NCBI GenBank assembly: GCA_050952225.1
Contig: JBMNKL010000003.1
Span: 62,001 to 126,000, forward strand
DNA from: JBMNKL01 sp050952225
GTDB taxonomy: Bacteria; Bacillota; Clostridia; Acetivibrionales; DTU013
Length of the DNA: 64,000 nt
Direction: 5' to 3'
Shown here: piece by piece, positions 24,408 through 34,412 of the stretch
Layout: the number at the start of each line of letters is the position of its first letter
How positions within the stretch are numbered: position 1 is the stretch's first letter
The notes under the pieces: model-generated
Seen by the model: only the letters and a program-made list of their open reading frames with translations
Told to the model about the DNA's origin: nothing
Database searches by the model: none
Program-made: the position numbers and the translations under genes

Positions 24408-27400
24408 ATGTCTATCTTGCCTGATTATAGAATTAGTGAGGTAATATCTGAGAATAATATAACAAAGATTTACAGGGGATATACGGTCAAAGACAGGACA
24501 CCGGTTATCATAAAAGCAATTGAGAAAGAAACGGCCAGATCGTTTGAAGTATCTATGCTCATGCATGAGTATGAAATTACGAGAAACCTTGATATTGACG
24601 GTATTATTAAGCCTTTGAAATTTGAACAGTCAGGACCGCTTTTTGCCCTCGTTACGGAAGACATCGGTGCTGTATCTCTCAGGGAGTATTTTCGTGACAA
24701 TCCGACAGACACGCATTGTTTTCTTGATATTGCCGTCAGCCTTACGGAAACCCTGGTGCATCTCCATCAACACAGTATAATCCATAGAAATATGAAGCCT
24801 GAAAACATTCTCATTCATCCGGATACGTTAAATTGCTATATTATCGATTTCAGTAATGCCGTGTTATTTCATGCGGAAGGCAAAAAGGTCCCGCTTTCCG
24901 ATAATCCTGCAGGAACACCGGAGTACATGTCTCCGGAGCAAACAGGGAGGTTAAACATAGGAGTCGACCAGCGCAGCGACCTTTATTCACTCGGAGTGGT
25001 ATTTTATGAAATCATAACAGGCAGTCTTCCTTTTCAGGCTCAAAGCCCTGCTGAATGGACCTATGCACATTTAACCGAAAAGCCGGTACCTCCTGAGAAA
25101 ATCAACCCCGCTATTCCTTCATGCATATCTGATATTATTCTGAAACTCCTTAATAAGGACCCTGAAGAGAGGTATCAGAGCGCGCACGGCCTTTTGTGGG
25201 ATCTTAGGGAATGCAGGATGCAGCTGGCAGAAACAGGGCGGATTGAGTGCTTTCCTGTTGGAAAGATGGATGACTCCGCGCGTTTTCGCCTGCCCGAAAA
25301 GTTTTATGGCAGAAAAAACGAGATAAAAACGCTCAGATCTGCTTATCGGCGTGTTTGCGAGGGAATGAGCGAAATCGTACTGATAAGCGGGGAACCGGGC
25401 ATAGGCAAGACTATGCTCGTTAATGAAAGTTTTAAGCCGGCTGTGTTGGAAAAGGGCTATTTTATTATGGGCAAAGTTGATCAGCTAAGAAAAAACATCC
25501 CTTATGCCCCTTTTGCCGACGCTTTCAGGAACCTGGTAAAACAACTTATGACCGAAAACAGCAAAAAGCTTTCCTGGTGGAAGAATAAAATTTTACATTC
25601 AATAGGCCGGAATTGCGCATTAATCACTGAAATTATCCCGGAGTTGGAATGGATTACAGGCAAGCAGCCTCCCGTGGAAACCCTTCTGCCCCAGGAGGCT
25701 GAAAACCGCTTTTTAAGCATATTCAGAGATTTCATTAAGGTATTTGTCTGGAAAGGCCATCCGATTGTGCTGTTTCTGGACGATCTGCAATGGGCGGACC
25801 ATGCCTCAGTGAAGCTGCTAAAATTCTTGATACAGGACACAAACCTCAGCCATTTGCTCATACTGGCCGCGTTTCGCGAAAATGAGCTGGAGGAGGGCCA
25901 TCCGCTGTACGAAATCCTAAATGAGCCTCGGGAACATGAGGAAACTAATAATATTATTCAAATCGGTCTTTCCCCTTTGGAAAAAACCGAGGCTGAAAAC
26001 CTGGTTGCCGATACACTGAGCGTTCAGCCAAAAAATTCAAATTCTCTTGCTCAATGCCTGTATCGCAAATCAGCGGGCAATCCGTTTTCCTTAAGGCAGC
26101 TGCTTATGCTGATACATGACGAAGGACTTTTATATTTCAACATGCATGAAGGCTGCTGGAAGTGGGAACTGGAAGCTGTCAGAAACCTCCGGCATGGGGA
26201 AGATGTCCTGGCAATTATACTAAGAAAAATACAAAGGCTTCCTGAAGAAACGCGGGAATTACTTATGCTGGCCTCCTGCTTTGGAAAAAGATTTGACCTG
26301 GAAAGTTTGTCAGCCCTTTGGAACAAGCCGGCGGAAAAAACGGCAGCCTCTTTGATGCCGTCTATCCGTGAAGGCCTTGTTATAATGCTTGAGAATGAAG
26401 ATGCCATATCTTCCCCGGCAAGACCGGCAAAGAAGAACACAGATTATGAATTTCTGCATGACCGGGTGCAGCAGGCAGTTTATTCACTTCTTACGGAGGA
26501 AGAAAAGAAACAAAAACATGTTATGATAGGTTCTTATCTTTTGGAGAATATACAGGCCGTCGATTTTGAAGATAATATCCTGCCTGTAATGGATCATTTC
26601 AACCGCGGACTGGAATTGATCCGGGATACTGAAAAAAGGATGCAGCTGGCAAGGTATAACCTTATGGCAGGACGGAAAGCAAGGGATTCCGCGGCATATG
26701 ATTCAGCCTTGCAGTATTTCAGGTGTGCAAATTTGCTGATGCCGGACAATGCCTGGGAACTAGACTATCGTCTCAGTTTTGACTTGTACCTGGAATTTGC
26801 CCAGGCACTATACTTATGCGCTGATGCGGAAGCTGCTGAGAAACTGTTTGATACTATTCTCGGGAAATCAAAGACAGAACTGGAACGTGCAGATGTTTAT
26901 GGTTCAAAAATGATATTATATGCTGGCATTGGAGAATTTGGCGGGGCAATCAATACAGGTGTCAAAGCCCTCAGAGACCTTGGGCTGAGAATTCCGGTCC
27001 ATCCCACGGTTCTGGATTTTGCCGGTGAATTGTTTTTATTCAAATGGTATATGCTGGGCAAAAACATTGAGAATCTCCTTCACCTGCCCGAAATGGAAAA
27101 TGTGAGACTGAAGAAAATTTCAGAACTTTTAACCAGATTATGTTATATTACTATGTCAACCTCGCCGGAGTTATACAGATTTATCATTGTAAAAACCGGC
27201 AATTTCGCATTACGATACGGGAATAGCGAAGTTTCCCCTGTGGGTTACCTGGGGTATGGCATTACTGCCGGGACCGTCTTTGGAAACTATGAAGCAGGCG
27301 AGAGGTATAGCAGGATTAGTATACAGCTGGCGGAAAAATATGACCGGAGCTCATCCAAGTGTATTATATACTTTGTTACGGGATCTTTAATTTCCCACTG

Positions 27401-29120
27401 GACCAGGCATGCATCAGTCGGATTGGATTATCTCAGGAAGGCGGTTACCAGCGGAACGGAAGCGGGAAACCTGGTAATTGTGGATTATTCCCATAGCATG
27501 CTTCTTGAAAACCAGTATATCATGGGTACCCCGCTTGAGAAAATGAGTGCGGAGATACGCGAAAAGTATGAAGTTGCAAGAAAGATAAAACATCATTATC
27601 TCAAGGTTAACACAGCAATTTATGATACTGTTGTGTCTGTGCTGACAGGGCAGGAGTCAGGTTCACCGGCATCCGGCCAGGCAGAGCTGGAAAAGGATGA
27701 ACTGATGAATCTGACTCAAAAGGATAAGACTTCACTGGCAACATATTATTGCTGCAGAATGCAGATGTATTATTTAATGGGAGACTACAGGGCAGCCTTA
27801 TCCGTGTCAAAAAAGATCCGCCCAATAATAAGTACTATTCTGGGCTTTTTGCTTTATGCCGAATACTTCTTCTATGACTCATTGACTATTACGTCTTTAT
27901 ATGATGAACTGTCCCCAAAAGAGCGAAAGCTTTATTTAAAAATACTTGGGAAAAATCTTCGGAAGCTGAAAAAATGGGCGCGGTCCTGCAAAGAGAATTT
28001 CGAGCATAAATACTTGTTGATATGCGCTCAAATTGCGCGGCTGAAAGACAAAAGAGAAAAAGCAATGTTGCTTTATGACCGGGCCATACGCTCAGCACGT
28101 ATTTTCAACTATGTGCAAAATGAAGCTCTTGCAAATGAGTTGGCGGCAAAGTTTTACCTGTCCCTGGGGATGGAAAAAGTAGCAAAGACCTATATGACAG
28201 ATGCCTGTAATGGATACAGGAACTGGGGGGCCAGGCTGAAAGTTAATGAATTGCTGGACAGATACCCTGACCTTCTGCATGAAACGTACAATACCGGAGA
28301 AGTGAAAAACCATGCTTTTGAGAATTTTAGACATATGCTGGGTGTTTCCATGCCAATTGCCGGACGAGTGTCCGGTAATCAGGATTTCTACTTAAAAGAA
28401 ATTGAGAGCATATATGAAGAGACTGATATAAATAAGCTTTTAGAAGGCTTTTTGGAAATAATAGTACGAAGCACAGGGGCTGACAGCGGCTACTTAATTT
28501 TTGAAAAGAACGGCGAGCTATTCATAGAAGCATTAAAGGATGCCGGCAGTAACAAGGCGGAGGCAAAAACAATACCTCTTGATGAATATGATGAAATCGC
28601 AAAAACTGTGGTAAACTATGCAGCACAGACTTCGGATATCACGGTTATTAATTTTGGAGATCGGGCGGGGATTTTTGCCAATGACCTTTATATATTAAAC
28701 TCAAATCCGAAATCTATCGCATGCCTGCCCATGGTGTTCCAGGGTATCAATTTTGGTGTGCTGTACCTTGAGAACCACTTTCTGCCCGGGGTTTTTACAC
28801 CTGAACGCCTGGATATGATGAAACTTTTATCCACGCATATTGCCTGTGCGAAAAAACTGCAGGATTATATTTCAGAGGGTTCCGCCGAAAGGAAAGAGGA
28901 AGAATGCGCCGGCCTGGTTGAGCCACTGACTGCAAGGGAGACAGAGGTGCTCAAACTTATTGCCAAAGGTTTGTCCAACAAGGAAATTGCCGACTGGTTG
29001 GATATAACGATAAATACGGTTAAAGGACATATTAAGAACATATACAATAAACTGGGGGTAAACAGGAGGCTGCAGGCGGTATCCAGGGCAAAAGCTCTTA
29101 AAATATTGAAAGATAATTGA
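24408..29120 (+). CDS. Giant regulator: protein-kinase-like, AAA ATPase, TPR-like, GAF and LuxR-type HTH domains
   Basis: 1570 residues. Order: a Ser/Thr kinase-like fold (~5-270) with the beta-3 Lys (K36 in VIIKAI), HRNMKPEN at 126-133 and DFS at 147-149; an AAA/STAND-type ATPase with Walker A GEPGIGKT (328-335) and Walker B IVLFLDDLQWAD (453-464); a long helical repeat region (~680-1320); a GAF-like domain (~1340-1490, TGADSGYLIFEKNGELF); and a C-terminal LuxR HTH (last 65 residues, ARETEVLKLIAKGLSNKEIA). The catalytic HRD Asp is Asn128 and DFG is DFS, so kinase activity is doubtful. The layout resembles cyanobacterial kinase/ATPase/histidine-kinase proteins, but the output here is DNA binding. 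ATP and an unknown ligand probably gate transcription; the targets are not evident. Confidence 0.85.
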   Translation: MSILPDYRISEVISENNITKIYRGYTVKDRTPVIIKAIEKETARSFEVSMLMHEYEITRNLDIDGIIKPLKFEQSGPLFALVTEDIGAVSLREYFRDNPTDTHCFLDIAVSLTETLVHLHQHSIIHRNMKPENILIHPDTLNCYIIDFSNAVLFHAEGKKVPLSDNPAGTPEYMSPEQTGRLNIGVDQRSDLYSLGVVFYEIITGSLPFQAQSPAEWTYAHLTEKPVPPEKINPAIPSCISDIILKLLNKDPEERYQSAHGLLWDLRECRMQLAETGRIECFPVGKMDDSARFRLPEKFYGRKNEIKTLRSAYRRVCEGMSEIVLISGEPGIGKTMLVNESFKPAVLEKGYFIMGKVDQLRKNIPYAPFADAFRNLVKQLMTENSKKLSWWKNKILHSIGRNCALITEIIPELEWITGKQPPVETLLPQEAENRFLSIFRDFIKVFVWKGHPIVLFLDDLQWADHASVKLLKFLIQDTNLSHLLILAAFRENELEEGHPLYEILNEPREHEETNNIIQIGLSPLEKTEAENLVADTLSVQPKNSNSLAQCLYRKSAGNPFSLRQLLMLIHDEGLLYFNMHEGCWKWELEAVRNLRHGEDVLAIILRKIQRLPEETRELLMLASCFGKRFDLESLSALWNKPAEKTAASLMPSIREGLVIMLENEDAISSPARPAKKNTDYEFLHDRVQQAVYSLLTEEEKKQKHVMIGSYLLENIQAVDFEDNILPVMDHFNRGLELIRDTEKRMQLARYNLMAGRKARDSAAYDSALQYFRCANLLMPDNAWELDYRLSFDLYLEFAQALYLCADAEAAEKLFDTILGKSKTELERADVYGSKMILYAGIGEFGGAINTGVKALRDLGLRIPVHPTVLDFAGELFLFKWYMLGKNIENLLHLPEMENVRLKKISELLTRLCYITMSTSPELYRFIIVKTGNFALRYGNSEVSPVGYLGYGITAGTVFGNYEAGERYSRISIQLAEKYDRSSSKCIIYFVTGSLISHWTRHASVGLDYLRKAVTSGTEAGNLVIVDYSHSMLLENQYIMGTPLEKMSAEIREKYEVARKIKHHYLKVNTAIYDTVVSVLTGQESGSPASGQAELEKDELMNLTQKDKTSLATYYCCRMQMYYLMGDYRAALSVSKKIRPIISTILGFLLYAEYFFYDSLTITSLYDELSPKERKLYLKILGKNLRKLKKWARSCKENFEHKYLLICAQIARLKDKREKAMLLYDRAIRSARIFNYVQNEALANELAAKFYLSLGMEKVAKTYMTDACNGYRNWGARLKVNELLDRYPDLLHETYNTGEVKNHAFENFRHMLGVSMPIAGRVSGNQDFYLKEIESIYEETDINKLLEGFLEIIVRSTGADSGYLIFEKNGELFIEALKDAGSNKAEAKTIPLDEYDEIAKTVVNYAAQTSDITVINFGDRAGIFANDLYILNSNPKSIACLPMVFQGINFGVLYLENHFLPGVFTPERLDMMKLLSTHIACAKKLQDYISEGSAERKEEECAGLVEPLTARETEVLKLIAKGLSNKEIADWLDITINTVKGHIKNIYNKLGVNRRLQAVSRAKALKILKDN

Positions 29121-29183
29121 GAATTGCGTACACTTTTCAAATGAAATATTGACGAAAGAAGGTAAAATTCCTTTATAAACATA

Positions 29184-29212
29184 TATACACCTTGAAAAAA
29201 AAGATGTATAAT
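29184..29212 (+). promoter_or_regulatory. Possible promoter of the two-component genes
   Basis: TATACA (29184-29189), 17 bases, TATAAT (29207-29212). The -10 is perfect and the -35 weak. Confidence 0.4.
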
Positions 29213-29299
29213 CTAGGTGACGAATAGAAAAAGATATCAGCTCTATTTTCGCTAATGTTATAGTACGTGTTCCAAGTTAATATTCATAAAGGTGCAGGT

Positions 29300-30495
29300 A
29301 TGAAAATTTATCCTAAAATATTGTACATAAGCAACCCATTTGTATGCGCTAAAGTTATCCTGGACCAGTTTTCGGCATGGAACCTTGCTATCGATCAAAA
29401 GCAAGCTGCTTCACTTGAAGACTATCTTGACATGATAAAAAACAGGCATTGGGATATTATTATCAGCGAGTACCAGTATCCCGGTTTTACCGCATTCGAT
29501 ATATCTGATGCGCTAAAGGATTCGATTTACCGGTTTAATATCATAGTGCTTTATGATGATTTGCCCGACGATAAATTAATGGATTTGATTACGGCGGGCA
29601 TAAGCGATTGTATCCAAAAAGACAATCTATGCTACCTGCGAAACGTAATTTATCGGACTTCGAATAATATACACAGGTTTGGTTCCGTTCTGAGGGATAA
29701 ATATGCGGATATCGGGTACCTTTCGGCGAGAATTGCCCATGAGATAAACAATCCGTTGGGTTTTGTCAACAGCAATTTTGACATATTAAGAAAATACTGC
29801 AGAAGTTTTAACGAGCTAATCAGCGCATATGAATCATTTAAAGAACAAATCACAGGCGGAAGGCATGATTCTGCCGAAAAGCATTTGGAAATAATCGAGG
29901 AAATTAAAAAAGGAATAATATTGGTTTCGCCCTGGGCGAAGTTCATGATATTTTTGACGAATGCAGTGAAGGCTTGAAGAGGATAAAAAATATAGTAAGA
30001 GGTCTTGGCTCATTTGTCGTTTGCGATCCGGATGAGGAGTATGAAATGTATAATTTGAACGACGGAATTGAGACCGTACTGCTTATTATGCAAAATGAGC
30101 TGAAACACTATGAGATTAAAAAGGAACTGGGAGAAATACCTTCGGTCAAAGCCATAGGAAACCAAATTACCCAGGCGTTGCTGAATATAATAATAAACTC
30201 GGTGCATGCCATATCTATTAAGCGCAATAATGAAAAGGGAATAATAACAATTAAAACATACAGCGATAAAAAATTTGTATGCTGTAAAATTGAAGATAAC
30301 GGGATTGGAATATCCAGGGAGAATATAAAAAGAATTTTTGACCCGTTTTTTACTACAAAACCCGACGGGCAAGGAATCGGCATAGGGCTCAGCATATCTT
30401 ATGGCACCATTGTCTACAGGCATAACGGACGATTGACCGTCAACAGCGAATATGGGAAAGGCGCTGCCTTTACTGTCAAGCTTCCAATATCTTAA
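29300..30495 (+). pseudogene. Histidine kinase with N-terminal pseudo-receiver, one frameshift in an A-run
   Basis: The first frame (start ATG 29300 after AAAGGTGCAGGT, open to 29977) encodes a receiver-like domain without the acidic pocket (phospho-Asp position reads SEYQYPG) and the histidine box IAHEINNPLGF. The second frame (to 30495) carries the N box ALLNIIINSVHA, the G1 box IEDNGIGIS and G2 FFTTKPDGQGIGIGLS. One more A in the A6 run at 29906-29911 joins them through RNNIGFALGEVHDIFD, giving about 398 residues. It has no membrane segment, so it is a soluble kinase. It lies upstream of a LytTR response regulator and a second, similar kinase. It may be intact if the A-run is miscalled. 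Confidence 0.85.
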
Positions 30496-30676
30496 CAGTT
30501 TGAGCAATCATTGGGTTTAAGATATTGTTAAAAATGAGAGTAGCAGATATGGTAAAGTTGTTTATTGATTTTTAGACGAGATGATAATATAATAAATATA
30601 GAATATTCCAATAAATATAAAATCCAGTATTCAAGTAATAGTGCACTTAGTTTTTGTTTTTGCTTAGGAGATGCTA

Positions 30677-31567
30677 ATGTTTGGAGGAAGGTCCAGAGTG
30701 GGTGAAAAGGCAAAGATTTTACTAGTAGATGATGAACAGTACATAATCAATGCACTCAGACGGGCACTTATTGGTGTAGACTTCGAGATACAATCTACAA
30801 CAGACTCACAGGAAGCAATAGAATTAATCAAATCCAACGAATTCGACGTCATTTTATGTGATCAGAAAATGGCCGGGCTCCGGGGTGTCGATGTCCTTGA
30901 TTATTGCAGAAAGAATTCACCTGATACTATCAGGATATTGATTACGGGTTATGCGGATGTCAATGTTATGGCGCATGCCATAAATAAATGCAAGATTCAC
31001 TATTACATATCAAAGCCCTGGAACAACAAGGAACTGATCGATATTATCAAAGAAAACCTTTCGGATAAAAAAATAAATAATAAAAAAGAAGAGTTGTTCT
31101 CTTATATATTAAAACACAAGGAACATCTCGAAAAGATAGTCAATAGCCTTGGTTCCGTCAAAATAACATCTGGCGGCAAATTATCGGATAAAAGCGCCGG
31201 GGACAAAGCGCAAAAAAGAATGCTTAAAATAGCTGTAAAAAAAGATGACAGCATCGTCATTTTAGACCCATCGGATATTTACTACCTGACTGCAAGAAAA
31301 GGGAAGGTCCTGATATTTACAAAAAATGATCAATATTATAGCTGGGATTCGATGAACTCATGGGAGGAAAGGCTAAGCGGCTTCAATTTTTTCAGGTGCC
31401 ACAGGAGCTATATAGTTAACGTTGATAAAATCGAGGAAATCATCCCATGGTTTAATGACACCTGCAACTTGAAATTAAAGGATATACCGGACAAGATTTA
31501 TTCAAGCAAGACCTACACGAAGCAATTAAAAAAAAGATTCAATATTGATGCTGATAGCGTCAGGTGA
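30677..31567 (+). CDS. Response regulator, receiver plus LytTR DNA-binding domain
   Basis: 296 residues from ATG 30677 (RBS TTAGGAG six bases away; ATG 30671 and GTG 30698 are alternatives). The receiver shows VDDE, the phospho-acceptor in CDQKMAGL, LITGYAD and the Lys in ISKPW. The stretch from ITGYADVN to YYISKPWN is the form usual in HupR/RpfG-type receivers. A linker of ~60 residues leads to a LytTR domain (~185-290, DIYYLTARKGKVLIF ... FFRCHRSYIVNVDKI). The fusion of this receiver type with LytTR is unusual. It sits between two soluble histidine kinases that may phosphorylate it. Target genes are unknown; the polysaccharide genes downstream are candidates. Confidence 0.88.
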   Translation: MFGGRSRVGEKAKILLVDDEQYIINALRRALIGVDFEIQSTTDSQEAIELIKSNEFDVILCDQKMAGLRGVDVLDYCRKNSPDTIRILITGYADVNVMAHAINKCKIHYYISKPWNNKELIDIIKENLSDKKINNKKEELFSYILKHKEHLEKIVNSLGSVKITSGGKLSDKSAGDKAQKRMLKIAVKKDDSIVILDPSDIYYLTARKGKVLIFTKNDQYYSWDSMNSWEERLSGFNFFRCHRSYIVNVDKIEEIIPWFNDTCNLKLKDIPDKIYSSKTYTKQLKKRFNIDADSVR

Positions 31568-31693
31568 CAATTGGAGGCAGATAATATGCTTTTTATTTAG
31601 TTGAGTAAAATCATCTTTTTGATGCACATATCTTGTTTTCTATGGTTTGTGTTAATTATATTTGCTAAACATATTTTGTGATTATAACAAAAA

Positions 31694-32599
31694 ATGAGGC
31701 AGGAATCGGGATATGAAAAAAAAAAATTTAGCAGCAACGAATCTATTGAAAAAAATCGTGTGGAAATAACAAGTCATGAAAAGCTGAGAGAGTTATGTTG
31801 TTCTATGGCAAGTTTTTCACATGAGATAAATAATCCGCTCAGTTTCGTTATCAGTAATATGGAGACCCTTGCTGTCTACTTATCCGAGTACAGGGAAATC
31901 ATCCGGCGGATTGATTGCATTAAAAGACATAGAAACAGTGAAAATGAAAAAAGCATTTTTATTAATATGCGCTACTTTGGGGAAATAGCAGATAATGATA
32001 ATCTCGACTTTATATATAATGATATTGAAAATCTTCTTGTTGAAACCATGGAAGGTTTGGAACGTATTAAAGAAATTGTAAGCAGCATCAAGGCTTTTGC
32101 CAGGTACGTAAGGGACGAAAAATTCAGGATAATAGACTTGAACATGTGCGTTGATAAGGCCCTGTTGCTTTCAAGAAACGAAATAAAAAACGTGGCTCGT
32201 GTGGAAAAGGAATACATGAACCCGCTGATCATGGAGGGAGACTGCATCCAGTTGGTCCATGCGCTGCTGAACCTGTTATTGAACGCCGCATATGCGATAA
32301 AAAGCAAGCAGCTTGATGAGCCCGGGCTTATCAGGGTTCATACCTACGCCGACGAGGATTATGCATATTGTGAAGTAGCCGATAATGGAATAGGGATACC
32401 CAAAGAGAACCTAAAGCAGCTGTTCGATGCTTATTTCACCACCAAACCCTTAGGCTGCGGAACGGGGCTTGGCTTGAGCATTGCCAGGGATATTATTTCA
32501 GGAAAACATAAAGGTGAAATTATTGTAGAAAGCGAGCAGGGTGTAGGGAGCATATTTACCGTTAAATTGCCTTTAAGACAGGGAAATATCGATGGATAA
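31694..32599 (+). CDS. Soluble histidine kinase
   Basis: About 300 residues with no sensor domain or membrane segment. HisKA with FSHEINNPLSFVISNME near residue 45, then a HATPase domain with LVHALLNLLLNAAYAI, VADNGIGIPKEN and TKPLGCGTGLGLSIA. The start is uncertain. ATG 31694 has no good RBS. ATG 31713 (RBS AGGAATCGGG) is out of frame unless the A11 run at 31716-31726 has one more A, in which case it would read MKKKKFSSNES. It resembles the upstream kinase strongly in its H-box and catalytic part and likely shares the LytTR regulator. Confidence 0.85.
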   Translation: MRQESGYEKKKFSSNESIEKNRVEITSHEKLRELCCSMASFSHEINNPLSFVISNMETLAVYLSEYREIIRRIDCIKRHRNSENEKSIFINMRYFGEIADNDNLDFIYNDIENLLVETMEGLERIKEIVSSIKAFARYVRDEKFRIIDLNMCVDKALLLSRNEIKNVARVEKEYMNPLIMEGDCIQLVHALLNLLLNAAYAIKSKQLDEPGLIRVHTYADEDYAYCEVADNGIGIPKENLKQLFDAYFTTKPLGCGTGLGLSIARDIISGKHKGEIIVESEQGVGSIFTVKLPLRQGNIDG

Positions 32600-32745
32600 T
32601 AATGGAGCATCTTATGGAATAAAACCCGTATTTCAATCGGCAAATCTATTCTTTTGTCAGACAATCATTATTATTGCCATGAAAAATGTATAATTTAGAC
32701 TGGCGCTTTATGAGACTTGTTTTTATAGCTGAAAGAGGGGATTCA

Positions 32746-33006
32746 ATGGGGCTGGAGAAGTATCTCAGTGCCGTACCTGAAAGGCTGCGGTTGATTATAC
32801 CGTTGCTGGTCACGGCAGTGGGCATATCTGTGTTCACAGCTTTATTTATTATTGATCCCGTCTGCGAAACGAACACTACGTTTTACATTGTCAATAGGAG
32901 CTCAGACTCCGGACTTTCTATAACATACAACGATATACCGGCGAGCCGATACCTCGTAAAAGATTACAGGGAACTGATAAATTTTTCGAGAAGGGTAAGG
33001 TTATGA
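32746..33006 (+). pseudogene. Truncated Wzz/CpsC-type chain-length protein
   Basis: About 86 residues from ATG 32746 (RBS AGAGGGG). One N-terminal membrane segment (LIIPLLVTAVGISVFTALF) is followed by the start of the periplasmic domain (TTFYIVNRSSDSGLSITYNDI ... DYRELINFSRR), which matches the region after TM1 of Wzz/YveK proteins. Normal members have ~220-250 residues and a second membrane helix. Both that helix and the rest of the domain are missing. The stop overlaps the start of the phosphatase gene (ATGA). It could still act as a small membrane anchor, but truncation is more likely. Confidence 0.75.
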
Positions 33007-33770
33007 TTGATATACATGCGCATTTGATATTTGGAGTTGATGATGGGCCGACTTGTATTGAAGAGTCGGTAGAAATGGCAAATGAAGCAAAAAAAGCAGG
33101 GATAGATATTATCATAGCGACTCCTCATGTTCAGACACATATTTATGAAGCGAATCAAATAATTGAAAACTTTCTTAACCTGAGGCCCAGGGTTGCGTGT
33201 CTCGGGATTAATCTGTACTTAGGCTACGAGGTTTTCCTAAACCCGTTTTTTACGGAAAGGATAGATGCATATACGAACCTTACGCTGGCAAATTCCGGGT
33301 ATATGCTGGTTGAATTGCCATATAGCGCGTCACCTGACTCAGGATATGAAATAGTGCTCAGGCTGCGAAGCAGGGATATTATTCCCGTGTTGGCCCATCC
33401 TGAGAGGAACAGGAATTTTACTAAAAATTTCGACGATTTTTTGAGGCTTATATCCCTTGAATGCATGGTACAGGTTGATGCCGCCAGCATTCTCGGAATC
33501 TACGGGAGCCAACCAAAAAAATTCGTCAGAAAGCTTTTAGAGATGGATTTGATAGACTTTGTCGCTTCGGGCGCACATTGCCCTGCTGACTACAAGGAAT
33601 GGTACCTTAAGGCATATAACGAGTGTGCCGGGCTGGCGGGAGTCGAAAAAGCAGATAAGATTTTCAGGAGAAACGCTCTGATGATTCTGGAACAAGCCAG
33701 GAAAAAAGCATTAGAGCCTAGTTATCGTTATCTCAAAAGAAGGGGGATATATGAGAGACATAGGCTTTGA
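33003..33770 (+). CDS. PHP-family tyrosine phosphatase (CpsB/YwqE type), altered metal site
   Basis: 255 residues. CpsB-type phosphatases remove phosphate from the tyrosine kinase that controls capsule synthesis. The metal-site motifs HAHLIFGVDDG, ATPH, GYE, VELP and AHPERN are present. The last motif reads ASGAH (Gly190, His192) where the family and the second copy in this window have SDAH, so one metal-binding Asp is lost. Activity may be reduced or changed. It overlaps the next gene by 20 bases. No cognate CpsD kinase is in this small gene set; one is at 60.4 kb. Confidence 0.85.
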   Translation: MIDIHAHLIFGVDDGPTCIEESVEMANEAKKAGIDIIIATPHVQTHIYEANQIIENFLNLRPRVACLGINLYLGYEVFLNPFFTERIDAYTNLTLANSGYMLVELPYSASPDSGYEIVLRLRSRDIIPVLAHPERNRNFTKNFDDFLRLISLECMVQVDAASILGIYGSQPKKFVRKLLEMDLIDFVASGAHCPADYKEWYLKAYNECAGLAGVEKADKIFRRNALMILEQARKKALEPSYRYLKRRGIYERHRL

Positions 33771-34353
33771 AACGGTCAGAATCCTGGAAAACCGTTCGCT
33801 GATATATAATGTTTCGGGAGTATACCTCGCTGTCAAAAGGCTTTTTGACATTATCGGGGCATTATTGTTAATTTTGCTTCTCTTTCCTCTCTTTGCATTA
33901 ATATATCTATTCATCAGAATTGTATACGGCAAACCGGTTTTGATTGGCGAAGAACGAAGAGGATACCGGGGAAATGTGTTTAAAATGCATAAATTCCGGT
34001 CAATAACTGCGAATGGCAATTTGATAAAAAATGCCGGGCTGGATATGCTTCCGGCATTAATAAACGTAATTAAGGGGGACTTAAGCCTGGTAGGGCCGTG
34101 GCCTCCTACTGTTTTTGAAACCCTGAGCTATGAGCCAAAGCATGTCCTGAGGCTTTCCGCCAAGCCGGGAATCACTGGCTTATGGCGCATTTACAGAACA
34201 GACCGGGGAAATGTGGATGAAATGACAAAAGTAGATCTGAAATACATTAGGGAACGCAGTATCCGGGTTGACTTATTTATATTTTTAAAAACAATATTCC
34301 TGATTGTCAGGCCGTCAAAAAAAGCATGGAAAAAAGAGTGTGTGCGGTTATAA
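33751..34353 (+). CDS. Bacterial sugar transferase (polyprenyl-phosphate phosphoglycosyltransferase-like), altered motif
   Basis: 200-residue protein of the small PGT family with one N-terminal membrane helix (~31-54). Family stretches are present in changed form: KMHKFRSI, LPALINVIKGDLSLVGPWP and KPGITGLWR. The catalytic Asp-Glu dyad (SLDELPQL in canonical members) reads GLDMLPAL here, so the Glu is replaced by Met. It may be inactive or divergent. The RBS AGAAGGGGG lies within the end of the phosphatase gene. A canonical paralogue is at 44982. Confidence 0.8.
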   Translation: MRDIGFETVRILENRSLIYNVSGVYLAVKRLFDIIGALLLILLLFPLFALIYLFIRIVYGKPVLIGEERRGYRGNVFKMHKFRSITANGNLIKNAGLDMLPALINVIKGDLSLVGPWPPTVFETLSYEPKHVLRLSAKPGITGLWRIYRTDRGNVDEMTKVDLKYIRERSIRVDLFIFLKTIFLIVRPSKKAWKKECVRL

Positions 34354-34412
34354 GCCCTATGAAATATACGGGGCGGGCATCGCCGCAATATGATAAGGGA
34401 CGGAGGAACGGT

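Noticed and set aside
34326..34412. Longer N-terminus for the Gfo/Idh-type protein
   Set aside because: No RBS, and ATG 34413 follows GGAGG at seven bases.
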